A stretch of DNA of 64,000 bases from Durusdinium trenchii (taxonomy: Eukaryota > Sar > Dinophyceae > Suessiales > Symbiodiniaceae): contig CAXAMN010001214.1 of assembly GCA_963970005.1 (NCBI GenBank), positions 173,488 to 237,487 of the forward strand, given 5' to 3'. A model generated the notes under the pieces. It saw nothing but the letters and a program-made list of their open reading frames with translations. It did no database searches and was not told the origin of the DNA. Positions 46,244 to 56,611 of the stretch are shown piece after piece. Position 1 is the first letter of the stretch, and the number at the start of each line of letters is the position of its first letter. Position numbers and translations under genes: made by a program.

Positions 46244-46302
46244 CTGGGTGCATTCCGCCACCACATAGGTGTTGAAGCCATAGTTGGAATCAAAGGCTTG
46301 AC
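46244..46302 (-). CDS. Exon QAFDSNYGF..., left CBM1 gene
   Basis: Acceptor GCTTCAG, then GT|CAA: it encodes QAFDSNYGFNTYVVAECTQ and ends at a GC donor. Its two leading bases complete a glycine codon begun by the exon at 46737-46798, giving MNGQGQAFDSNYGF across the junction. The phase match makes this pair of exons convincing. Confidence 0.6.
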
Positions 46303-46736
46303 CTGAAGCCGCAGCAACAGGTCAAATAGGGAACCCATGGGGGAAAAAAAACATAACATGTGTCTGGTGTTCTTTTTTCACCCAAGACAAGCAGAGAAAC
46401 AGGAAGATCATTTGAAGCTTCCATGTTCGGGGGCCGAAGAAGGGAGTCTTGAAAGCATGATGCAGCGATGCATTTATACACCAAACACCAAACAAGCACT
46501 CAAAAAGACCCGAAGCAGGTGTGGCGCTGCGAAATCCAAGGTATACTGGCCTGTAATTCTGGCAGGTTGCACCTCCATTCAGCACTACCCAAAACCACTC
46601 CTCCAAGCTGAACCGAATCCAGCTCAAAGAGGAGTTTCAGCGGGTCTGCGGGGGAAGACCTGTTGGTCTCATCCCGTTTCAGTGTGTTCACCATGGTTCC
46701 TCACCTCCTCGCCCATCCCACGGGACGACTTTGGAC

Positions 46737-46798
46737 CTTGTCCATTCATCACGAAATCATAGGGCTCGCAAAGGTTGCCATTGTTGGAGTGGCACACC
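46737..46798 (-). CDS. 62-bp exon CEPYDFVMNGQG, left gene
   Basis: The exon encodes VCHSNNGNLCEPYDFVMNGQ G and ends CAA|G before GTCCAA. The paralogous exon at 52397-52458 is also exactly 62 bp, in the same phase, with VCEPYNWLMNGQG. The domain is not one I can name. Confidence 0.6.
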
Positions 46799-47246
46799 CT
46801 CAGCACCGCTGGCTTTCGGAACCTCCGAACTTTCGGCGGGTTTGTGAGACATCTCACACTGGGAGATCATTGATGGACTAAATGGATGGGACTTTCAAAC
46901 AGATCCTGTGAGGATGAAACCTATTTTCAGGCCAAGTGGGGCTCGGAGTCCACCGCAACAAAACCGTCAAGTCCGGCCGGCCCTCACGGCGAGGCCGTCC
47001 CCCCAAAAGAGATCGAAAGTCGTAGATCCCCATTCAAAATGGGCGTCGTGCTTTATCAGTGTTTTTTGCTACGGTGACTAGGTTCGGTGCTTTTTGCGTC
47101 GGTTCGGGGGTGTTTTTTGCAACTGTCCCAGGTGTTTTTTGCGCCGGCAACCGGTGTTTTTTTGCGACGGTGGTGCTTTCTGCGACGGTAACCGTCATGT
47201 ATTCTGCGATGGTAACCGGTGTTTTTTGCTACGGTTAGAGGGGGGG

Positions 47247-47462
47247 CGACGACGACGACGACTACTACTACTGCGACTACTACCACTACTATCACACTAC
47301 TATATAGTACTACTACTCCACGACGACAACAACAACAACAACCACAACCACAACCACCACCACCACGACAACGACAACCACAACAACAACAACAACAACA
47401 ACAACCACAACAACAATGACAACGACAACGACAACACCAGCACCAGCACCAACACCAACACA
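47247..47462. repeat. Long trinucleotide repeat block
   Basis: Runs of GAC, CTA, CAA, CCA and CAG-related triplets extend over about 215 bp inside the transposon, just within its left terminal array. Confidence 0.95.
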
Positions 47463-47568
47463 CGTCTCATAGGGTTGCACGCCGCGCCTTCATGCATGTT
47501 AGTGTAGCAGATCTGCCAGCTGTTTCAAGAGACCAGCAAACAGAGCACGCAGGTTACTACTCTAGACT

Positions 47569-50075
47569 TCAACAACAAGAGACCAGTAACATGAGGTAAG
47601 ACGCCTCTTGGCTTCCCATGCAGAAGCATGGTACTGAGCTTCTCTGCCATGGCAAGGCGGGCGCCAACAGAGAAGAATTGTGCGTGGTTGGCGTCGCACC
47701 CCGCCTTGACGCGGAAGACGAAAGTGGACCTAGGGGAAGCAAAGGGTGACAGGTGGAGATGAAAGAAACAACTGCGCCGGAGCGACGCAAGCTGGGGGCA
47801 GGACCCGAATGGCTCGAAAGTACCACGGGCGAGGGCGAACACGAGGTCATAGACCAGGCACGCATTTGTGGAAAACAGGCGGCCACGAACGAAAGGCAAA
47901 AGGCACATGGAGACACTGAAAAACAAAAAGCTGAGGGAAAGAATCGCGATTGTTTTTGTTCGGCCACGCGAGGTCTGAGGACAAAGAAGCTGTAGTCAAC
48001 GATGCGGTAAAGAAAAGTCCAAAAAAGTTGTTGGCTGTAGAGATTCTGGAGCACTCGTAAAGCATGGCTGATGTGACCGCGGCCACCAAGTTGACCGAGT
48101 TCCCGTTGCCAATCGTGGATTGCTTCTGCCGGCTCACTCCCACTGCCGGACCCTGGAATGTTTCCTTCGAAGCCTACCCAGAAGCTAGCGTACACAACAT
48201 CGGCCGGCAAGGGCGGCAACTGTTCTGCATAGATTGAAGGCAAGCCGTTCATAAGTTTGCAACCAGTCCGCCAGGGTTGGTTCCCCCAGCCGTCGCAAGG
48301 ATGCAATGAAGGCTTTCCATGCCCAACTGAATAAAGGCAGCGGTGGAAGAAACCGTACGATGCAGATTGTATCAACCACATACTGCAATTTTGTTCTTAA
48401 TGTACTTTCCTTTTCGCAGAACAACCTGAGCACACTTGGATTGCATGACTGTATGCGATTTCTCCCTCATATGAAAGAAGCCATCACATGCTCGGGAGTG
48501 TGGAATATTTCACAGCGGGCCTCTTCAATACTTGGATGAAAATCTTTGTGTACTTGCAGGGTCCGCTAGTGTTGAAGAGGCTGACGCCAAGCGCAGCGTT
48601 GCGTCCAGATGTCACAAACGGACCGGAAAAGACGAACATAATTTGGCTTGGTCTCTGCATGAAAGATGGCTTGCAAAATAGGCATTCCGTGAGATGTCCA
48701 AGCATGACCTTGGGTCCGAGATCCTTTTCCCGCTCGAGGCAGGTGAGTTGGGGAGGCGATCTTTGACAAGCAAGCTCACAGTTGCGACGCCCATCCCACG
48801 ATCGAGGACTTTCATTTTGGTGTCCACAGCAAGCGCAATGGCCTCGCCGGTAAACCGGCTGAGCGTGTTCAACATCCCTGGGCAAGCAAAAAGAATGCAC
48901 ACTTCAGCATCAGTAATGACGGGATCTGCAACCAGAAACAAAGCGTCGATTTGCTGTGGCAGGGCGCGCGGGAGGGCACCAACTTCAAGGCCAACTGCTG
49001 CCACAATGTTTTGATCCTTGTCCAAGGCACCTTTGTTCTTGCGACGCGCGTTTTTCAGCCAATTGCTGAGCTGAGTGTTCGTTGGCAGCGAAGCCTCGGA
49101 ACAGCCTCCGGCCAAGAGCGCTATGCGAAGATTCTTGGCTGTCCGCCCGCCGTCTGCAAAAAAAGTGGCAGCCAGCTCTTGCTGCTTCTGGTTGAAAACT
49201 TTGCCCGACGCAGAAGGTTCTTCGCCATGCTTGGCATGTTCGCCGGAGGTTTGGATAACCAGAGTTCCGGGGGTGTACACAGTCTTCGCAAGCATGTAAT
49301 GTGTGCGCTAGCGGCACGGGCAAGTCTCACTTTCGACGCAACGGATCTCAGTCAGAATGCGTTCTTTGTTTTCCCACACTGTACGGCAAGATACTTTCAC
49401 GTCAGCCCATTCTGGTCTTCCGCGGAGGTGCTGCAAAAGCTGCTTGTTGGACAAAAGGGGGGAGCCGAGATCAATGCGACCAACGTCGCGCCATTGCGGC
49501 ACGGCCTTTCTTGTTCTGTTTTTGCCCGATGGCCTTTGCTCTGCAGTCTTCAGGCGCCCTGGCCCCGCTCTCCGGTTCACACTCCATGTCTGGCGGACAC
49601 CAGGCGCCCAAAAAAGCCGAGTCGTCCACGCGGGCTCAAGGGCCAAAATGCGAAAGAGGAACACGGTGTTTTCGAAGCCAATCCAAGCAACCGGGTTGAG
49701 GGAAGCAACACGGTATTTGTGAGAATGCACCTTGTCTCCATGGCGGCGGACCTCTCCAAGCCCCAGGTCTCGCAACTGTTGCCAAATAGCGGCGATCCGT
49801 TGCTGAGCCAAATGCGCAACAGTATCAGAGCCTTTTTCAATGCTGCGCTTCAAAGCTAAATCAGCACAAAAGATGTGGTCCAATGTAATGAGAGAACCTG
49901 GCGCACCACGAAGTATTCGGAGCAGGAGAGGAAGCATGTCACCTGGGTCTCGGGAATCATCAGGACGGCGAGGAACCCAAGCTTGCTCGTTCGAGGTGAC
50001 GCTGAGGATGGCTTGTCCAGAAAGATACCGTTTGAGCATGAACTGGACACTGGCCGCGAAGCATTCATCTGACAC
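47569..50075 (-). pseudogene. Transposase relic
   Basis: The N-terminal frame starts at 50075 and is cut by a TAG at 49308-49310; the same frame continues to 48612. Around the stop the sequence ETCPCR...THYMLAKTVYTPGT and SGEHAKHGE looks like a FLYWCH/WRKY-type zinc finger. Next come an NQKQQELAATFFADGGRTAK segment and a core with ALAVDTKMKVL, like the first catalytic aspartate block of MULE transposases. Further parts (SHGMPILQAIFHAETKPNYV; PLFSWAWKAFIASLRRLGEP; ASFWVGFEGNIPGSGSGSEP) lie in other frames down to about 47.9 kb. It is not functional as it stands. Confidence 0.6.
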
Positions 50076-51400
50076 CGCTACGGGGAAATCGTCAACACCA
50101 GACTACTGGTGCAAAAAACACCGAACCTAGTCACCGTAGCAAAAAGCACCGGTGACTGGTCGAAAAAACACCGATCTACATACGTAACTGTCTGGAAATA
50201 CCCTGATTACTGTCGCAAAAAAACACCATTCCCACTCAAAATTGTCTTGGAAACCATCGTTTCTAGGTTGGAGGCCATTGCTTCTAGGTTGGAGGCTTGG
50301 GGAAACCATCCCACTAGCCACTATCTCTTTGAGGACTACTATACAATTCCATCCAAAACGAGTACGCCACCGGCATCCGATGGAGCTGTCCATGAACCCA
50401 CGCTCCACCCCATGCAAACATGGAAAAACCCAGCCACCGGCGCATGGGTGGCGCGCGTGCGATGGCAACTCCGATGGCAACTGAGTCTCCGGGCCCACCA
50501 CCGCACCAGACGCACGGCTGATCGCGTGCCTGGCGCGAGTCCCGAAAGCTGCTGCTGCAATCGTCCCGAGTCTTCGAACAAGTCCGGGGCGCAGAGTGCG
50601 TGGCGTGCGCTCTGCAGGCGCCGTGGCGCAGTTGGACGGTTTTTGGGATGGATGTTAGTTGTTTCAGCCTTGGGGGGTCTCATCGACCTGGCAACACCAC
50701 CTTTAGGGCAGCACAGCACCCCGCTGGCCGGTTCGCCTTGAAGCCTGCCACCTCCCCAAAGGGACGAGCATCGGCGCTGCGCAGGCATTCGTGCTTCTCC
50801 TCACGGGCCGCCGTCCGACGAAACCGGTCATCCGCGGGGGGGGCCTCCGGTCGTGGGCATCACTGGATGATGACAGGGCGGAGATGCATGCCCTGGAGGA
50901 ATGGCTTCCAACCATGAATTGAATGGGCTTGACCGAACCAACTAAGGATTTTACACTACAAAAACACATCGTTCCCCTTTCTTTTCATATGGAAGTCTAG
51001 GGTGCCAGTGAGATTCAGTGATGTACCCAACGCCTGCCAGGCCTCACACACCCACCAGGGCCGGATGCTTCAGCCTGTGGTCCGGAAGTCCGTCCCGCTG
51101 GCACAAGCCGATCTCCTGGATGTGATTGCAGCCGATCTGGGATCGTTTCAAGCAGCCCAGGTTGTTGAAGACCGCATTCCGATTGTCCTGCACGGATCAG
51201 ACAACCACCGAAAACTGGTCCACAAAACCTGGTCAATTCTTGACATGTCTGATTGACCACCTGCGATGTGTATCCACTCTTGAAGAATAATGCTTTGTCT
51301 CGGCTGAGCTTGCTACAAGAGAAAACAAGTAATCGATTGTGCCCGAGAGGAGATGAAAATCCTTGAAAATCTTGTAGCTCCAACAGCTTGTTGCTTGAAC

Positions 51401-51895
51401 CGTGATTGGGATTGCTGAAACGTCAACACCAAAAGGGCCGAAAGGCACAGGCGCAGATCCATTCCCGAGCCCGAAGCCTACACCTACACCTGTTCTTGGA
51501 TACGTTCCTAGGTCCGGCACGATCCGCTCGCGAAGCACCGAGCTCGTGCCCAAGCTCCCCGCACCGAGCTCCGCATCGTCCTGGCATCTTGCCACCAGCC
51601 AGCTGCCGGGAGCCTCAGAAAACGAAAGCGCCGGAAGGTGCCGCAGGGCGGTCAGGTGCCGCGGATCTTCGAGAAGAGTCGCCTTGCTAGCTGCTAGCAT
51701 GGGGCATCTCTGGGTGCTTGAAAGCTGAATCCAACTCAGAAGCTGAAAGACCAGATGTTTCCGGTGAACGAAGGGTACCAGGTGAGGATCAGGTGTGCTG
51801 GAGATGAAAGGCCCCCTCCACATGCCAGCGTGTCTATCCGCAGAGGCATAGAAGAACCACATCTCGACTTGCCTCTGATGGAAAACACTCACGTC
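51401..51895 (-). CDS. Long exon or exon pair, unknown protein
   Basis: A single minus-strand frame stays open for over 160 codons with strong protein character: DVSVFHQRQVEMWFFYASAD, RHAGMWRGPFISSTPDPHLV, then LLEDPRHLTALRHLPALSFS and a glycine-rich YPRTGVGVGFGLGNG. A GT donor at 51400 and an internal acceptor at 51682 are possible, so this may be one or two exons. No domain is recognised. It follows the CEPY exon at 52.4 kb in transcription order. Confidence 0.5.
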
Positions 51896-52396
51896 CAGAG
51901 CTGCAATCAACCCCTAGGCCCGGTTTCATTTCCCTCACCAATCTTGGATCCCCAACGTTCATGGTCTCATACGCCTGCACTGTCCGCTGCGCTGCGCTGT
52001 CAGTCAGGGGAGGCTAGCTGAAGAGCTGCAGAGCGGGGGAGAAAGGACTCAGCTTGTGAATCCTTGAACCCAAATAGAAGGGTTGTGTGTGGTTGTGTTA
52101 TGTGAATTGGACCTCTTTAACCTTCTTTAACACCCAATGTGAATAATCGATGTGTTCGTTGTTCGTTGAGGTTCAAACATCCGCGGATTCTTTGCTGCAT
52201 TTGGTTGGGGGACTAAGGAGAGATGAGAAAGAGTCCGCACTTTAGAGAAATCCATCTAACATCATCCAACATCGACTTCAGACCCGGTGCAAATGTTTTT
52301 CAACCCCCCCCCCAAGCGCAGCGCTGCATCTGCAGCCCCCAAGCACATGACCTTCCCGAAACCCTGCTGGATCTGCATCGCGAAACCCAGCCTTGC

Positions 52397-52458
52397 CCTG
52401 GCCATTCATCAACCAGTTGTAGGGCTCACAAACGGCGTCTGTCTCCGAAGTGCAGGGC
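52397..52458 (-). CDS. 62-bp exon CEPYNWLMNGQG
   Basis: Acceptor TTTCACGAG, then 62 bp encoding CTSETDAVCEPYNWLMNGQ G, with a GC donor after CAG|G. Length, phase and the CEPY(D/N)xxMNGQG core equal the exon at 46737-46798. Confidence 0.6.
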
Positions 52459-52638
52459 CTCGTGAAACCAGCGGCAGCCAGCCATGAGTACGCCACTTCT
52501 GTGTCACCACGGCTGATCGAAGTACCTCTCCAAGTCTTAAGAGGATCAAGAACAGGTCTTGTAACAATCTCGTGTTTTGTTATGGTAGCTATGACATGTA
52601 TCATGTAGATATGTATCATGTAGACACCTATGTAGGAC

Positions 52639-52716
52639 CTGGAAGGCTTTGGACTTGGAGATGAACATTTTTGGAACTCTGGAAGCCAGATCGAACACGT
52701 CCCAGCCTTTAGAAGC
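52639..52716 (-). CDS. Exon ASKGWDVFDLASRV
   Basis: This is a 26-codon phase-0 exon with clean borders (CTTCAG before, GTCCTA after), encoding ASKGWDVFDLASRVPKMFIS and KSKAFQ. It lies just upstream of the CEPY exon in transcription order. No family is recognised. Confidence 0.5.
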
Positions 52717-53475
52717 CTGAAGATCTCCACCACACCCACCTGCTCGTCCGCCCACCCTAGCACCCTCCAAGAGTCCGCACCCTCCGCCACACCAGACACA
52801 AGGCTCACCACCCACATTGAGGCCATGGGGAGTATAGCCCATACGACCATCCACACGACCTGAGCGCAGCGCGCAGACGTGGCGGATCCGGCCGTCCGGC
52901 CGGCCTTAGGTCCTTATGGTCCCAATATGAGTGACAAAATCTCCGGGCGACCCCAAGGATTTTGGGGGAATGGTCGGGAGGGAAGGTCTGGCGACCCGGA
53001 AGCTCTTTCCATTCTGAAGCAACCAAATGGGGGCGACCAAAACCATAGATTTGGTCCAATCCTCATATGTTGATGGATTCCTTTTTCGCCTCGCTGGCCT
53101 CCACGTTAGTAGTTGGAATTGTTAGATCCATTCAAAGAGCTTCAGAGTATTTCCAACTCGGGCTAAGTAGGCGGTAAGTTTTCACTCACCATCCACCACA
53201 CCACCGGAAGTGCTTCGTTGAATCCATAAGGGCGCGCTGCTGGTCAAACCGTTAAAGCCCCCTTCTGGAAGAAGTGAATATAGTCCGAGAAGAACGGTTT
53301 CTGTGGACAGCCTTCCTTCCCGCAAGTCTCTTTGTCAAAGAATCTCGGCAGTAACCGAAAGTGGGTGTGCGAATGGAGTATTTATAAGAAATTGGAAGCT
53401 TCTTGCAAATACATATACAGCGGGTATAGCAGTAGAGGTCAGAATAGGACATATTAATCTAGATTAGGACCTCCT

Positions 53476-53640
53476 CTAGAAAGAACTTGCCATGGCAGCT
53501 TCCATGTTCATCTCCAGGAAGGCCAAAGCAGGAAAGGCCTCCAACTTTTGGCCATCCATCATCCATGCCCCCACAATACCGACTCCGCCCCCGATCGACA
53601 TCTGCTTGTGCCAGAGGGGCTTAAGCACATGAGCTTGTGA
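53476..53640 (-). CDS. Candidate terminal exon
   Basis: A minus-strand frame ends at TAG (53476) with MSIGGGVGIVGAWMMDGQKL and EAFPALAFLEMNMEAAMASS F. The residue mix is protein-like. An alternative overlapping frame upstream makes the acceptor uncertain. Confidence 0.35.
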   Translation of the reverse strand, partial: SQAHVLKPLWHKQMSIGGGVGIVGAWMMDGQKLEAFPALAFLEMNMEAAMASSF

Positions 53641-53989
53641 CGGATGGTGCCTGGGGAGCCGTGCGGAACACCCGCCAGAACACCCGCGGCAGAGTGATGT
53701 GAGTTCCAAAGGAATCTCCCATTGGTCGAACCCAACTTCCAAAAGCAGCCAGCACACCACGAAGGAGAGCGGTCCAAGGCGTGATGGATAAGGGAGTTCT
53801 CACATGTTCTCACAAGAACTGCCTCTTGCATCTTGCAAGTCCAAGAAACATGAAAGCATTGGGGGAACTTCCGTGCACAGAACTCACCGAACACCACACC
53901 TCCGAATCCGTCCCGAGAAGGAGAGAGCCTGGGAGCTCCTCAGAAATGGACCCAGCACGTTCAGATCCGACATGGTGACATGGTGATCT

Positions 53990-54074
53990 ACCAGGACCCT
54001 CCAAGGGGTGCCCTGTCTGGAAGCCTATAGGTAGTGTGGGGTAGTCCATTGAACACAGCTTGGAGGGTCCTGGT
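53990..54074. repeat. Small hairpin repeat, family 1, copy 4
   Basis: Perfect 16-base inverted ends ACCAGGACCCTCCAAG and CTTGGAGGGTCCTGGT. The 53-bp interior matches the copy at 20105-20187 almost exactly. Confidence 0.9.
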
Positions 54075-54094
54075 ACAGATCTAAGAAATATGTT

Positions 54095-54308
54095 GGATCC
54101 TCCCAACTCTTGACCCCCTTTGTGCATCTCAACGGTCAACCTGTCGACCTCTACCACTTCCTGCTTGTGTTCACCGTTCGATCGGCCGAGGCCGGAAACG
54201 GCCGCTTCGGCGTCCTCGCGTCCGGAAATCGGGCCGCGAGGCGCATGCTCGGGGTCGGACCACATCCTTTGGGCTCCGATGGCATGCACTTCAGCTCCTC
54301 CTGGCACC
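54095..54308 (-). CDS. Candidate exon, charged protein
   Basis: After GGTGCCAG the minus-strand frame encodes GAEVHAIGAQRMWSDPEHAP and REDAEAAVSGLGRSNGEHKQ followed by EVVEVDRLTVEMHKGGQELG. Codons are GC-ending and no stop occurs for 70 codons. A second frame is also open, so confidence is moderate. Confidence 0.4.
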
Positions 54309-54439
54309 AAGGCTTCGCTCGAAAGAGCTGTGTCCGAAGGGCGAGCTCGGAGCTCGGCACCCCATGTCTGTCAGAGAAACCCGGTGGGTCAGAGAAACCA
54401 GAAACAAAAGGATCGCGAGGGGTAGAAACAAGAGACACT

Positions 54440-55819
54440 GCTTGCTGTATCTTTGTTCATGGCCAGCACAGTCTTGAACCAGGTTTTGGCAACAAAACGA
54501 TCTTTGTGCTACCTGCGTGGTAGTGCTACACGCACTTCGAGGATCCCAATTCTAAAGCTGCGATCCAAACCAGTCAGCCGATGGGATCCATTTGGAGCTC
54601 GCTCATTGTCAGCCAAACTGTGTAGCTCAAATAGGATGACCTCCCAGGCGTTCCGACTCGGGAAATAGACCAGTCTACCCGGAGTTGCCCTGGCGCCAGG
54701 TGTCTTGGGTGTCTCCCTATTTCAATACACACCCTCTTTGCTCTTCTCTCTTGGGCCATGGCGACCAGACCGTCCCTGATTTTGTAACCTCTTCAACCAA
54801 AATTGCTGTGTCAAGTAGTCGAGTTCTAAGTGTAGATGTGGTTTAAACTCAAGGTTCCAACGTAGGCTGAAGAATTGCTCACTTCATCTGCGCTCGAGCT
54901 ACACACATGGGATGAAAAATTCCAAGAGACACTGCTTGCAGGCACATATGATCACTTCCTCAATGTGTATCCTTAACTGACCAGGCTTCCTCCTTCATCC
55001 CGGCCCAAAAACGTCACCGCGCCGGCCAACGCCCGCTCCTGCGAGGGCTTCCGCATCCACCCGGTGGAAAAGGTGGCCACTGGCGGCGCCTAGCGACGAC
55101 ACCCAGCGAGGCGCGGGGTCCGTGCCCCACTCCCACCGCTCACGAGGCCGAAGCAAGGTCCGAAAAAGGACCAAAACAACAACCCAACACCCCCCCACAC
55201 ACACACACCAGACCATGCTCGCGGTCACGAATCCTGCCGTGCGCCTCCACAGCTATTTGTTTGGTGAGGGGTGCCTAATTATGCTGAGGTCTCAACTCCT
55301 GGTGGTTGTCGACCTCAAGAACACAGCCCTATAGATAGTTGCCTTCAAGGCCCGTGTTCAAGCCAGTGTTCAAGGCCCGTCTCTCACCCAAAACGAGAAC
55401 GTTGTAAGACTTCCCAACTTCGGAGATGAAACAATGTATACTAAAGAATTCCAACGTAACCGGCATGAATGAATAGGCCAGAACCATAGGGGATGAAGAG
55501 CAGCGCATCGGGTCGAAGCGTTCGGTGTCACGATGGGTGGGTGTCCAGAAGAGCAACTGGTTCAGGGAGACTCCGTCCACAACTTCCCAGGGCATGTTGG
55601 GATGCAAAAGAACGAGAAGTTGGAAGGATCTTTTCCATGAAACATGGCGAAACCAACAAGTGGACGAAACGTCGACACCTCCGTTCCCACCCCGCCGAAA
55701 GGACACCCACAAGGTCGGGCCTCCAGAGTGGCTTCCGGCGCAGGCTCAGTGGGATCGAGCACCACCGTCTTGGCATCGAAGCTGGAACAGCAATCCAACG
55801 CTACCTGAGACCGTGCACC
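54440..55819. other. No gene recognised
   Basis: Only chance-like frames are seen on both strands, and no domain or repeat family is found. Confidence 0.35.
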
Positions 55820-55990
55820 TCACCCCCTCCATTCAGTGGGGTTCCGGACCCCCGGAAAATCCATCAAAACAGAGCTCGCGGGGAAAGGCCCTATGAAACC
55901 GGAAGGTTCCGGTCTGGTGAAACCTTCCCGAGCCCAATTGGCGCATAGCGCAGCGACGGCGCCTGGCCCGATCCTGGGCTTCGCCATCTC
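55820..55990 (-). CDS. Candidate short ORF or exon
   Basis: From ATG 55990 the frame reads MAKPRIGPGAVAALCANWAR and continues to a TGA at 55820; it is also open upstream to about 56131. Even amino-acid use supports coding. No family is recognised. Confidence 0.4.
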   Translation of the reverse strand, partial: EMAKPRIGPGAVAALCANWAREGFTRPEPSGFIGPFPASSVLMDFPGVRNPTEWRG

Positions 55991-56548
55991 GGTGTCGGTT
56001 TGGTTGGGTCGATGAGAAGGAACCGGCTCCGGTCGTTGCTCCGACCAGGCATGACCTGCACCCTCCGTCAAGGCACCCCAGTCCCACCTCAGTCCCACCT
56101 TCTTGGCTATAGCTGGCGCCCTAGGGATCAATGATCACCTTCCAGTTCTGGGAGGCACCAGCATCGCAGCTCCGACACTTCGCAGTCCGACACACGTCGC
56201 AGCGTCTGTCTTAGAGCCATGCGCGCCCACGTGAAACCTCACACCCGACATCACCCATATGGTTGGTCGGACGGATGTCGGGAAGGCATGGATGGTTTTG
56301 GCCTGTCTGGTACGTGTTCCCTCATTGATCTGGCACCAAACAGCATGCACTATGCACCAGATATGGACACTTTTGGGGTCCACCCATCCCTCCAAAGTCA
56401 CCGATCGTCCGAGATTGAACTTCCCCTAGGTTCCCGCACACCATCTGCATTCGGGCAGCAATCTCCCGACAGCCTCAGGCCATGCGGCTGGCCGCGAGCG
56501 CGGAAAAAGGGGCCTTGTCTCTCCTGCCTCGCAGTTGTTGCAAACTGG

Positions 56549-56611
56549 CTTCTGGCTCCTAGTAGTAAGGCCAGGAGCCCCTAGTAGCGTCCTTGCTCCT
56601 AGTAGTTGAAC
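56549..56611. repeat. CTAGTAG-type repeat, second cluster
   Basis: GGCTCCTAGTAGTAAGGCC and CTTGCTCCTAGTAG repeat the pattern seen at 9930-10075. Confidence 0.65.

Larger units (their letters stand above)
47041..50230 (-). mobile_element. Decayed MULE-like DNA transposon
   Basis: Both ends carry inverted arrays of a motif near GGTGTTTTTTGCTACGGT: about eight copies at 47058-47236 and four at 50108-50228. A stretch of about 40 bp around CTACGGTGACTAGGTTCGGT is inverted between the ends. Candidate target duplications CCCATTCAAAAT (47029-47040) and CCCACTCAAAAT (50231-50242) differ by one base. A broken transposase fills the middle on the minus strand. MULE-type elements make duplications of about 8-11 bp, so the superfamily fits but is not proven. 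Confidence 0.7.

Noticed and set aside
47056..47507. Frames rich in Cys/Trp, Asn/His or Leu on both strands
   Set aside because: They read through a trinucleotide repeat block and a terminal motif array; no real protein signal remains.
51002..51256. Plus-strand frame with protein-like segment LAQADLLDVIAADLGSFQAA
   Set aside because: It is isolated, on the strand opposite to all well-bordered exons, and has no recognised domain; kept only as a possibility.
56135..56401. Minus-strand frame of 88 codons (GWVDPKSVHIWCIVHAVWCQ...)
   Set aside because: The opposite strand is equally open and no splice borders or domain support it.
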